Shown here in pieces: positions 9,396-16,929 of a stretch of 64,000 nucleotides of DNA (positions are counted from its first letter, which is position 1; each line of letters starts with the position of its first letter). The notes under the pieces are model-generated. The model searched no databases. It saw only the letters and a program-made list of their open reading frames with translations, and was not told where the DNA came from. This DNA comes from Casp-alpha2 sp036337015. GTDB lineage: Bacteria; Pseudomonadota; Alphaproteobacteria; Rhodospirillales; Casp-alpha2. The stretch is from NCBI GenBank assembly GCA_036337015.1, contig JAYZEZ010000004.1:1-64000 (forward strand). The letters are read 5' to 3'. Position numbers and translations under genes: made by a program.

Positions 9396-10904
9396 ATGGC
9401 TTTAACGCAGCGTTTAGATTTACGGCAAAGCCAGTCTTTGGTAATGACGCCTCAATTACAACAGGCGATTAAATTATTACAATTGTCTAATCTGGAACTG
9501 GGCGAATATATTGAGAGTGAGTTAGAAAAAAACCCTATGCTGGAACGAGATGAAGGTGATCGTGATGCAGAAGCTCCTGAAGAAGGAGCTTCTAGAGATG
9601 AGATAGAAAACTTAGATGCGTTGCAGTCAATAGACTTTGACGTTCCCCAAAAAGCAGAAATAGAAGATGATGCAAGAGATGTTGATTACGATAATATTTA
9701 TACAGATGATGGCCCCGTAGTTGGCGGATTAGATCAAAATCATTCAACATCTTTTTCTGACGTGAATAGTAGTGGAAACTTTGATCCTTTAACGGAAAAT
9801 TTAGAGGAAACGGTTTCGGAAAAACCCTCCTTGAGAGAGCATTTAAATTCCCAGTTGTTTATGGATATTGTAGATCCAGTTGACAGAATGATCGGGGGAC
9901 ACCTTATCGATATGTTGGATGAGGCTGGATATTTTAGTGGCGATTTAGAATCTGTAGCCCAGTTCCTTAATTGTGATGTTAGGCGGGTTGAGGCAACCTT
10001 AGGCAAGCTCCAAGATTTTGATCCACCGGGTATTTTTGCGCGTTCACTTTCTGAATGTTTAAGTCTTCAACTTGCAGAAAAAAACCATCTAGATCCTTGC
10101 ATGCAGACTTTTTTAGAAAACTTGGATTTAGTAGCAAAAAGAGATTTTACAGAATTAACCAGGATTTGTAATTCAGATATAGAAGATGTTCACGATATGA
10201 TTGAAGAAATTAAGGCGCTTGATCCAAAACCAGCATTAGCGTTTGATCAGACTATTACTCAACCGATTATTCCGGATGTACTGATGCGTCCGGTATCGGG
10301 TGGTGGTTGGATCATAGAATTAAATTCGGAATCTTTGCCGAAGGTTTTGGTAAATAATAATTATTATATTCAAGTTAGCGGTCAGGCACATTCAAAATCG
10401 GAAAAGCAATACATTTCGGAGCAATATAACTCTGCAAACTGGCTTGTTAAATCTTTGCATCAAAGGGCTACAACAATCCTTAAAGTAGCTCGTGAACTGG
10501 TTTTACAACAAGATCTCTTCTTTTCAAAAGGTGTACAGTTTCTAAAGCCCCTTGTTTTAAGAGACATTGCAGAATCAATTGAAATGCACGAAAGTACAGT
10601 GAGTCGTGTTACTTCCAATAAATATATTGCTACTCCCCGAGGAATTTATGAATTGAAGTATTTTTTCACTTCAGCCATAGCCGCTACTGGTGGTGGTGTT
10701 TTTTCTGCAGAATCTGTTCGTCATCGGATAAAAGAACTTATCGATAAAGAGGAACCGAAAAAAATTTTATCAGATGATAAATTGGTAGAGCTTTTGAAGG
10801 CTGAAGGTATAGAGATTGCGAGGCGTACTGTTGCAAAATATAGGGAATCTATGAAAATTTTTTCGTCAGTACAACGTCGTAAAATTAAATTATCCCCAAA
10901 ATGA
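9396..10904 (+). CDS. rpoN: RNA polymerase sigma-54 factor RpoN
   Basis: A 502-aa sigma-54. Region I is the Gln/Leu-rich activator-interaction segment (RQSQSLVMTPQLQQAIKLLQ), followed by an acidic region II, a core-binding domain, an HTH (IAESIEMHESTVSRVTSNKY) and the C-terminal RpoN box ARRTVAKYRE that reads the -24 element. It sits after lptB as in many proteobacteria. The ribosome-hibernation factor gene hpf, usually between rpoN and ptsN, is absent; about 190 AT-rich bases lie there instead. Confidence 0.97.
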   Translation: MALTQRLDLRQSQSLVMTPQLQQAIKLLQLSNLELGEYIESELEKNPMLERDEGDRDAEAPEEGASRDEIENLDALQSIDFDVPQKAEIEDDARDVDYDNIYTDDGPVVGGLDQNHSTSFSDVNSSGNFDPLTENLEETVSEKPSLREHLNSQLFMDIVDPVDRMIGGHLIDMLDEAGYFSGDLESVAQFLNCDVRRVEATLGKLQDFDPPGIFARSLSECLSLQLAEKNHLDPCMQTFLENLDLVAKRDFTELTRICNSDIEDVHDMIEEIKALDPKPALAFDQTITQPIIPDVLMRPVSGGGWIIELNSESLPKVLVNNNYYIQVSGQAHSKSEKQYISEQYNSANWLVKSLHQRATTILKVARELVLQQDLFFSKGVQFLKPLVLRDIAESIEMHESTVSRVTSNKYIATPRGIYELKYFFTSAIAATGGGVFSAESVRHRIKELIDKEEPKKILSDDKLVELLKAEGIEIARRTVAKYRESMKIFSSVQRRKIKLSPK

Positions 10905-11123
10905 AGCTTTTGATGAAAAAAAACAAAAAATGAAATATTTTAAATTTTTTTTAATGAGATAAAATCTAGTATTAGATGTATTGACTTCAGTACGTCTGGT
11001 AATTATCTTCCCGGCCTTCATACCACTAGGGCAGTAGATTAATTAACTGTTTGTATAATTAGTTTACCGGTATTTAGCAGTTCCTGGTAGGTGGATAACG
11101 TGTCTTTTGAAGTAAGGAAAAGC

Positions 11124-11588
11124 ATGGAAATTAACGATCTTCTTACAGTAGAAGGTGTAAATGCGGATCTGAAGGCAACAAGTAAAAAGCAAGCCCTTCA
11201 GGATTTGGCTAGACGCACGTCGGAAATTTCTGGTTTGCATGAGCGGGCTGTTTTTGAAGTATTGATGGAACGTGAGCGACTTGGGACCACTGGTGTTGGT
11301 AATGGAATTGCTATCCCCCATGGCAAGCTTCCTAACTTGGACCGACTAATTGGATTTTTTGCCCGACTAAAACAACCTATTGACTTTCAGGCTATTGATG
11401 AACGTCCTGTAGATTTAATCTTTGTTTTACTGGCGCCTGAAACAGCAGGTGCAGATCACTTAAAAGCCTTAGCCCGTGTTTCCAGGTTGCTTCGTGACAA
11501 TTCAACTTGCGAAAAGTTGCGTGGCACTGATAGTGCAGAGGCGCTATACGCAATTATTACAGAATTTGAAGAAGATCACGCTGCCTAA
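11124..11588 (+). CDS. ptsN: PTS IIA-Ntr regulatory protein PtsN
   Basis: A nitrogen-PTS EIIA of 154 aa with the active-site histidine in GNGIAIPHGKL and the conserved FARLKQPIDFQAIDERPVDL segment. It is phosphorylated by the EI/HPr system; the likely partners (EI, HPr) are encoded at 44.7-46.8 kb. I choose the ATG at 11124 because TAAGGA lies 6 bases upstream; the GTG at 11091 lacks this and would add a non-family N-terminus. It regulates carbon, nitrogen and potassium balance in other proteobacteria. Confidence 0.93.
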   Translation: MEINDLLTVEGVNADLKATSKKQALQDLARRTSEISGLHERAVFEVLMERERLGTTGVGNGIAIPHGKLPNLDRLIGFFARLKQPIDFQAIDERPVDLIFVLLAPETAGADHLKALARVSRLLRDNSTCEKLRGTDSAEALYAIITEFEEDHAA

Positions 11589-11762
11589 TCTATTGGTTCA
11601 AAGCTTAAGATAAAAATCTTCAACTAACTATATTTTTAATTTCAGTTTTTCCTTCTGAAACCGGTTTTCTTTCAAAGTTTTAAAATGTTTGTAAGAATGT
11701 TAAAGGCGCCCAAGGCTTAGAGTGTTTTTTTCATGGTTTAGGCAAGTAGAAGGAAACAAAAA

Positions 11763-11879
11763 ATGTCATTAGAATTTTTTACAAGTGTCGACATGATTGG
11801 TTACCTAGGTGGATTGGTTACAGTATGGGGATTGAATCAAAAAAACCATGATTTCACTACGCGCAGGTGCTGTTTGTGA
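11763..11879 (+). CDS. Small ORF (38 aa) or gene remnant
   Basis: A short frame opens with a strong ribosome-binding site (AGAAGGA, 8 bases upstream) and encodes MSLEFFTSVDMIGYLGGLVT followed by VWGLNQKNHDFTTRR, a possible single TM segment with a polar tail, and then stops. It could be a genuine small membrane protein or the 5' remnant of a longer membrane-protein gene. The rest of the 11.6-12.05 kb gap shows only short unlinked frames (for example 28 codons from 11952). Confidence 0.35.
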   Translation: MSLEFFTSVDMIGYLGGLVTVWGLNQKNHDFTTRRCCL

Positions 11880-12053
11880 AACAGATTCTGAACTTTTTAC
11901 TCTCTCTAATGAAGCTATGATTAATTATTTTCCCAAAATCCACGTTTTGCGATGTACTTAGTTAGAGTGATTGTAAAACGACTTCTAGACAATTGGCATC
12001 AAGCTGATGCTCGAGCTCAAGCAAGAGTGATTAGTTGATTGTTTCCTTGAAAC

Positions 12054-12536
12054 TTAATCAGGTTGAACATCTATGGTTTTGTGCTCCATTTTATTAACAC
12101 TTGATTTTCCACTTTCTATTTTGATGTTGCGGATTTCAGGTTCTGGTTGTAACCGTTCAAGTTCTATCAATAACAAACCATTATCAAGGCTGGCATTTTT
12201 AACTTCAATGCCCTCAGCCAAAACGAAACTGCGTTGAAATTGCCTTGAGGCGATACCTCGGTGTAAAAATACTGTTTGCTCGTTATCTAAACCATTTTCG
12301 TTATCGGCTGATAGTTGGCCTCGGATGACAAGCTGATTGTCCTCCAAGGAAACATTTAGTTCACTCATTGAAAAACCAGCTACTGCAAGAGTTATTCTTA
12401 GTCCGTTTTCACCAGTTTGCTCAATGTTGTACGGAGGATAACCCTCAGCTGAAACTTTTGAAGCTTGATCGAGTATTCGCTCAAAATGATCGAAGCCTAA
12501 AAGGAGTGGGCTATTAAATACCGACATACGTGCCAT
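12054..12536 (-). CDS. Small heat-shock protein Hsp20 (IbpA-like)
   Basis: An ATP-independent holdase chaperone of 160 aa. The N-terminus SPLLLGFDHFERILDQASK is the alphaproteobacterial class A sHsp signature, followed by the alpha-crystallin domain (YNIEQTGENGLRITLAVAGF through LLLIELER). The start at 12536 is preferred over 12563 because GAGGA lies about 9 bases upstream and homologues begin here. The leader resembles a ROSE-type RNA thermosensor (separate entry), which would fit heat induction. Confidence 0.92.
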   Translation of the reverse strand: MARMSVFNSPLLLGFDHFERILDQASKVSAEGYPPYNIEQTGENGLRITLAVAGFSMSELNVSLEDNQLVIRGQLSADNENGLDNEQTVFLHRGIASRQFQRSFVLAEGIEVKNASLDNGLLLIELERLQPEPEIRNIKIESGKSSVNKMEHKTIDVQPD

Positions 12537-12544
12537 ATAAATAT

Positions 12545-12570
12545 TCCTCACTAAGTTATGCAAGCAAGTT
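12545..12570 (-). promoter_or_regulatory. Candidate ROSE-like RNA thermosensor upstream of hsp20
   Basis: On the transcribed (minus) strand the sequence just before the hsp20 start reads CTTGCTTG, a ~10-base spacer, then GTGAGGA, the ribosome-binding site. ROSE elements sequester the Shine-Dalgarno with a U-U/C-G-C-U motif through imperfect pairing, and that motif (TTGCT) is present at the right place. The pairing has been drawn only by eye. Confidence 0.4.
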
Positions 12571-12863
12571 TTATAACATTACGAAGCTCTGGCTTATTAT
12601 TATTTGCAGGAAAGTTCAAATTAAGAATTTTCCATTATTAGTTCTAGAGTTGGTATTAAATTTTCCTAAGTCAAGGGTCTAAGTAAATTTCTATTAACTG
12701 TTGAATAATGAAACCGGATGAATAATAAAGACAATCAGTTAAAATTTTTAAAGAAAAAAAATAAGGTGTTAGTAAATTGAGGTATCTAAAAAAAACCGAA
12801 ATCATTTTTTTTAAAATTATAATAATTTATTTCTGTTAAATGATGGAAAATGAAGGAAACAAA
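12571..12863. other. Intergenic region with hsp20 and FAH-family promoters
   Basis: About 290 very AT-rich bases between the divergent Hsp20 and FAH-family genes. No RNA gene, no ORF with a ribosome-binding site and no strong inverted repeat was seen. Confidence 0.4.
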
Positions 12864-13646
12864 ATGACTCTCTGGGGGCGTTATCAATACAACGAAATGA
12901 AAGGCTTTGGCTTCATTGAAGATGATACTATTGTTGTCTGCGAGGGAAACATGTTCTCAAATGTATCTTTAACGGGTGAAAAGCTAGCACTAGAAGATGT
13001 AAAATTATTAACTCCTTGTGAGCCTACTAAGATGTTAGCATTATGGAATAACTTCCATTCTTTGGCAGCTAAATTAGAAGTTTCTGAACCGGAAGAACCA
13101 TTGTATTTATTGAAGGGGAATAATTCTTTTCTTGGGCCTAATGAGATAATTCAACGACCATTATCCTATAGTGGAAAAATCGTTTATGAAGGTGAACTCG
13201 GAATCGTAATTGGAAAAACTTGTACCAATATAGATGAAACTGAGGCTCTTGATTATATTTTTGGTTTTACTTGTATCAATGACGTTACGGCCTCAGAGAT
13301 AATTTCAAAAGATAAGACATTCCCCCAATGGGTGCGGGCAAAAAGTTTTGATACATTTGGTGTATTTGGACCAGTTATAGCAACGGGACTAGATTCTTCA
13401 AAATTGGTTGTAAAAACAGTCCTTAATGGCTCTGAAAGGCAGAACTATAAGATCAGTGATATGATTTTCCCTGTACCACTTTTAGTCTCGAAGATTTCTC
13501 ATGATATGACGCTATTCCCAGGTGATGTTATTGCTTGTGGAACGTCTTTAGGGGTAGGTTCAATGAAGGAAGAAACTAATACCGTGGAGGTAACAATTGA
13601 CGGAATTGGTACTTTATCGAATATTTTTAAGCAAACCTCCAGTTAA
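12864..13646 (+). CDS. Fumarylacetoacetate hydrolase (FAH) family protein
   Basis: A 260-aa member of the FAH/MhpD superfamily, which hydrolyses C-C bonds in beta-diketo acids or isomerises/hydrates related acids. The metal-binding pattern is visible: YEGELGIVIG carries two acidic ligands and the FTCINDVTAS segment supplies the Asp. The Lys in WVRAKSFDTFGVFGPVI and the late GDVIACGTSLGVG motif are typical. I use the ATG at 12864, 6 bases after AAGGAA. No catabolic partners adjoin it, so the substrate is unknown. Confidence 0.87.
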   Translation: MTLWGRYQYNEMKGFGFIEDDTIVVCEGNMFSNVSLTGEKLALEDVKLLTPCEPTKMLALWNNFHSLAAKLEVSEPEEPLYLLKGNNSFLGPNEIIQRPLSYSGKIVYEGELGIVIGKTCTNIDETEALDYIFGFTCINDVTASEIISKDKTFPQWVRAKSFDTFGVFGPVIATGLDSSKLVVKTVLNGSERQNYKISDMIFPVPLLVSKISHDMTLFPGDVIACGTSLGVGSMKEETNTVEVTIDGIGTLSNIFKQTSS

Positions 13647-13857
13647 TGTTTTACTTAAATAATTGATAGAGCTATCCATAAATCTTCCGGCAGTGAGATA
13701 AATCTATCCCAGATTGATTTTTCAGGATTTCTGTTAGGTTTTTTTTTAATATAACGATTTGATATTGCTGTCGAAATTTATTCCAATTATCAATAAATTT
13801 GGCCTTGAACTCACTAGTTAAAGATAAATAACGATTTACACGAACGTAAGATTAACG
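13647..13857. other. Intergenic region before the zinc-operon promoter
   Basis: AT-rich spacer between the FAH-family gene and the putative Zur-controlled promoter. A T-tract near 13740 follows no convincing hairpin. No ORF was seen. Confidence 0.4.
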
Positions 13858-13887
13858 TTGATTAATCATATGCTGATATGTTATAAC
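13858..13887 (+). promoter_or_regulatory. Candidate promoter of the zinc-uptake operon
   Basis: TTGATT (13858-13863), an 18-base spacer and TATAAC (13882-13887) form a plausible sigma-70 promoter. The -10 is embedded in the ATGTTATAACAT palindrome. Transcription would start near 13894 and run through the small frames into the ABC genes. Confidence 0.55.
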
Positions 13888-13892
13888 ATTAC
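13875..13892. promoter_or_regulatory. Putative Zur operator
   Basis: GATATGTTATAACATTAC is an 18-base element with a perfect 12-bp palindromic core (13878-13889). It resembles the ATGTTATAACAT-type Zur boxes known in proteobacteria and covers the -10 of the promoter, so Zn-loaded Zur would block RNA polymerase. The downstream genes are a ZnuABC-type transporter and DUF1826, which supports the reading. No zur gene is in the window. Confidence 0.6.
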
Positions 13893-13961
13893 TAGTCAAT
13901 GCCCACTTACGAAATTAGCCTATGGATTGTTCTATAAGACATATTACCAGGGCATATAAGT

Positions 13962-14027
13962 ATGAGTATAAGGTTTTGGCCGCTACGAATTGTTTCATGC
14001 ATTGCCGTTGTTTCCCTCGTAAGTTAG
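13962..14027 (+). CDS. 21-codon leader frame ending in amber
   Basis: The frame MSIRFWPLRIVSCIAVVSLV-S ends at TAG 14025. It is in the same reading frame as the 43-aa membrane ORF that begins at 14097, with no other stop between them. It is therefore either a leader peptide, or the first part of an ~88-codon gene broken by one nonsense codon. The ribosome-binding site is weak (AGGG, distant). Confidence 0.25.
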   Translation: MSIRFWPLRIVSCIAVVSLVS

Positions 14028-14096
14028 GTAGATTTCCGGCCATCGATTGAACTTTTCTTGCCGTTTGTAGTTCAAGTGCAGTTGGGAGATTTTGAT

Positions 14097-14228
14097 ATGA
14101 AGTTAGTTCCTAGATCGTCCCAACTCCTTTTAGTTGGGCTCAGTGCCCGGTTATTTTTTTCAGTGCTCCTTTTAATAGCCCTTTGGGCTGGGTTCTTTTG
14201 GGCCACTTTGACGCCGGGAGGGGCATGA
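14097..14228 (+). CDS. Small membrane protein of the zinc operon (43 aa)
   Basis: An ORF missed by length cut-offs. It begins MKLVPRSSQLLLVGLSARLF, continues FSVLLLIALWAGFFWATL and ends TPGGA. A basic N-terminus is followed by one long hydrophobic helix. GGGAG lies about 9 bases upstream, and its TGA overlaps the ATG of the ABC ATPase gene (ATGA at 14225), implying translational coupling. Family is not recognised. A role as an accessory subunit or regulator of the zinc transporter is inferred from position only. Confidence 0.55.
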   Translation: MKLVPRSSQLLLVGLSARLFFSVLLLIALWAGFFWATLTPGGA

Positions 14229-14968
14229 TGCCTGCCGTTGACTTTCAGAACCTAACCCTAGGGTATGATCGTTTACCAGCTGTAAGTCGTCTCCAAACCG
14301 AGATTATGGAAGGTAGCCTAACCGCCATTGTTGGTCCTAATGGTGCGGGCAAGTCAACTTTACTCAAAGGCGTGGTTGGATCGCTTACTCCTCTAGAAGG
14401 CTGTATCTTGCTTGATTCATTCGATCGAGAAAATATGGCATATCTACCTCAGCAATCTGACATTGACCGGTCGTTCCCACTATCGGTGGTGGACCTTGTC
14501 GCAATGGGTTTGTGGCGAGAAATAGGGCCCTTCGGGTGGCTTAACCGGAAACGTCGTTCTCGGGTTGATGCTGCGATTGCAGCTGTGGGCCTCATAGGTT
14601 TTGAATCTCGCACTATAGGGTCATTATCCGGCGGTCAGATGCAACGTGCGTTATTCGCACGACTTCTCCTACAGGATGCTACTTTGGTTTTGCTGGATGA
14701 GCCCTTTGTATCTGTTGATGCCCGTACAACGGCTGATTTGATAAGTGTAATCCAGAACTGGCATAACGAAGGGCGTACGGTACTCGCCGTGTTGCATGAT
14801 AACGAAATAATTAAGGCGCATTTTCCTAATACACTTTTGCTGGCCCGCGAGCTCGTTGCCCATGGGCCAACCAGTCAAGTTTTGACAACCGAAAACCAGT
14901 TTCGCGCCCGTCAAATGTGTGAAGCTTGCGCAGGTCCGCCACATGTATGTGGGCGCGATGCCGCATAA
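14225..14968 (+). CDS. znuC: Zinc (ZnuC-type) ABC transporter ATPase
   Basis: The ATP-binding subunit of a cluster 9 metal ABC importer, 247 aa. Walker A is GPNGAGKST (near residue 37), signature LSGGQMQRALFARL, Walker B LVLLDEPF, H-loop LHDN. The Cys-rich C-terminus (ARQMCEACAGPPHVCG) is unusual and could bind metal. The start at 14225 is chosen because it overlaps the stop of the small upstream ORF and the ABC domain begins at once. The stop overlaps the permease ATG (TAATG). Zn versus Mn specificity rests on the Zur-like box, the His-rich binding protein and DUF1826. Confidence 0.88.
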   Translation: MMPAVDFQNLTLGYDRLPAVSRLQTEIMEGSLTAIVGPNGAGKSTLLKGVVGSLTPLEGCILLDSFDRENMAYLPQQSDIDRSFPLSVVDLVAMGLWREIGPFGWLNRKRRSRVDAAIAAVGLIGFESRTIGSLSGGQMQRALFARLLLQDATLVLLDEPFVSVDARTTADLISVIQNWHNEGRTVLAVLHDNEIIKAHFPNTLLLARELVAHGPTSQVLTTENQFRARQMCEACAGPPHVCGRDAA

Positions 14969-15837
14969 TGTGGGAACTTTTTTTTCAGCCATTTTATGAT
15001 TATGGGTTTATGCGCCGTGCGCTCTTGGGCTGTATAGCAGTCTCAATTGGTGCTACCCCTGTTGGCGTCTTCCTCATGCTGCGTCGTATGAGTCTTACTG
15101 GCGACGCAATGGCGTGCGCTATATTGCCCGGTGCCGCCATCGGGTACCTTATTTCAGGATTATCGCTCGGTGCTATGACTATTGGCGGGTTAATAGCTGG
15201 CATGGCGGTCGCATTACTCTCTGGCTTTGTTAGTCGTCTCACGGCTTTACGTGAAGATGCCAGTCTCGCTGCCTTCTATCTGATCTCACTTGCCTTAGGC
15301 GTTCTGATTGTCTCGACTCGTGGAAGTAATATCGATCTGATGCACGTTTTATTTGGTACCGTACTAGCGCTCGATGATGCAGCCTTGATCTTGTTGTGCA
15401 CTATTGCAAGCGTTTCAACACTAACTATAGCAGTTGTCTTTCGTCCATTGGTGTTGGAATGCGCCGATCCAAATTTTTTGCGCTCTGTAAGCGGTCTCAG
15501 TGCAGTTACACACTTTACCTTCCTCGCACTCGTCGTTCTAAATTTAGTCGGCGGCTTTCATGCACTTGGCACACTTATGGCCGTTGGCATTATGATCCTG
15601 CCCGCTGCTGGCGCACGATTCTGGGCTGTGACTATCGGGGGGCTAATCTTAGTCTCAATTGTATTAGCCATGCTGTCGAGCCTCATCGGGCTTTTGCTGT
15701 CATTCCATCTTAGTTTGCCATCCGGGCCTGCGATCATTCTCGTCGCCGGTGTTGGGTATGCCTTATCTTTGGGATTTGGGTCGGTAGATGGAATTATCAC
15801 CAACGCCGCACGGCGTGCATCATCAAAAACTACATAA
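14968..15837 (+). CDS. znuB: Zinc (ZnuB-type) ABC transporter permease
   Basis: An ABC-3 family integral membrane subunit, 289 aa, with about eight hydrophobic segments. It begins MWELFFQPFYDYGFMRRALL, the usual N-terminus of ZnuB/MntB permeases. VGVFLMLRRMSLTGDAMACAILPGAAIGYL is the conserved coupling region. Translation starts inside the ATPase stop (TAATG), so the two are coupled. Base composition is visibly more GC-rich than the flanking housekeeping genes. Confidence 0.9.
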   Translation: MWELFFQPFYDYGFMRRALLGCIAVSIGATPVGVFLMLRRMSLTGDAMACAILPGAAIGYLISGLSLGAMTIGGLIAGMAVALLSGFVSRLTALREDASLAAFYLISLALGVLIVSTRGSNIDLMHVLFGTVLALDDAALILLCTIASVSTLTIAVVFRPLVLECADPNFLRSVSGLSAVTHFTFLALVVLNLVGGFHALGTLMAVGIMILPAAGARFWAVTIGGLILVSIVLAMLSSLIGLLLSFHLSLPSGPAIILVAGVGYALSLGFGSVDGIITNAARRASSKTT

Positions 15838-15847
15838 AAGGTAAATA

Positions 15848-16876
15848 ATGAATTTCAGAACTTCTATCAAGTTAATCTTTGCTGGTATACTTGTCTCACT
15901 AGCCTTACCTGTCACTGCGCACTCTGCTGCAAAAATTAAAGCATTAGCGACTTTTTCAATCCTTGGAGACATGGTACAGCGAATTGGTGGTCATCATGTT
16001 GTCGTTACAACACTCGTTGGACCGAATGGCGATACCCACGTCTATAGACCGACACCTGCAGCTGCGAAGGCAGTCAACGAGGCAGACATCTTAATTGTCA
16101 ACGGCCTTGGTTTTGAAGGGTGGCTTGACCGGTTGGTCGGATCCGCGGGTTTTGACGGAAGCCTCGTCGTAGCGACCACAGGAATAGAAGCGATCCCCTA
16201 CGAGGAAGGAGACGCTCACGACGATCATGCTAAGGACAAGCATGAAGAGCATTCCAAGGATAAGCATCACGACGATCATGCTAAGGACAAGCATGAAGAG
16301 CACTCCAAGGATAAGCATCACGACGATCATGCTGGTCATGATCACGGCACGTTTGATCCACATGCTTGGCAAAGTCTAGAGAACGCTAAGATTTACGTGA
16401 ATAACATCACTGCTGCACTTGCGCAAATTGCTCCAGAAAATGCTAAAACGTTCTATCAAAATCGTTCAGCTTACATTGCCGAGATTGAAAGGCTTGATAA
16501 GAAGATTCGCGAGATGATTGCCCACATTCCACAGGATCGTCGGACTGTTGTAACTTCGCACGACGCCTTTAAGTATTTTGAGCGCGACTATGGCTTAACC
16601 TTTTTAGCACCCCAAGGGATGAGCACAGATTCGGAAGCTTCGGCGCAGGACGTGGCCCAGCTTATAAAGCAGATGCGAGAGAAGAAAATTTCTGCAATCT
16701 TTATCGAGAACATAACGGACTCTCGACTTATCAAGCAGATTGCAAAAGAGACTGGCGTGACCATTGGCGGCACTCTCTATCCTGGCGCTCTCTCAGGACC
16801 AAATGGTTCCGCATCTACGTACCTTAAAATGTTTCACCACAATGCAAAGATTCTGATTGGAGCACTAGGGGCTTGA
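15848..16876 (+). CDS. znuA: Zinc-binding periplasmic protein (ZnuA-type)
   Basis: A cluster A-I solute-binding protein of 342 aa with a signal peptide (LIFAGILVSLALPVTAHSA). Metal-ligand regions are visible: His in GDTHVYRPTP, His in FDPHAWQSLENAK, His in VVTSHDAFKYFERDYGL and an acidic ligand in FIENITDSRL. Between the first two lies a His/Asp/Lys-rich loop (about residues 118-168) made of 17-residue repeats, the zinc-specific hallmark of ZnuA. It starts 10 bases after znuB and delivers Zn2+ to ZnuBC. Confidence 0.93.
   Translation: MNFRTSIKLIFAGILVSLALPVTAHSAAKIKALATFSILGDMVQRIGGHHVVVTTLVGPNGDTHVYRPTPAAAKAVNEADILIVNGLGFEGWLDRLVGSAGFDGSLVVATTGIEAIPYEEGDAHDDHAKDKHEEHSKDKHHDDHAKDKHEEHSKDKHHDDHAGHDHGTFDPHAWQSLENAKIYVNNITAALAQIAPENAKTFYQNRSAYIAEIERLDKKIREMIAHIPQDRRTVVTSHDAFKYFERDYGLTFLAPQGMSTDSEASAQDVAQLIKQMREKKISAIFIENITDSRLIKQIAKETGVTIGGTLYPGALSGPNGSASTYLKMFHHNAKILIGALGA
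16220..16333 (+). repeat. 51-bp tandem repeat in the znuA His-rich loop
   Basis: Two almost identical 51-bp units (16220-16270 and 16271-16321) are followed by a 12-base partial third unit. Each encodes DDHAKDKHEEHSKDKHH. Near-identity at DNA level, including silent positions, points to recent duplication and probable copy-number variation between strains. Confidence 0.9.
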
Positions 16877-16929
16877 GAGAAACGGAAGAAAATAAGATCG
16901 ATCAAAATGCCTAATTAGCAGCTAAATTG

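Noticed and set aside
14025..14027. Recoding (read-through) of the amber codon in the zinc-operon leader
   Set aside because: No pyrrolysine machinery or recoding element is visible; a leader peptide or nonsense mutation is simpler, so recoding is not claimed.
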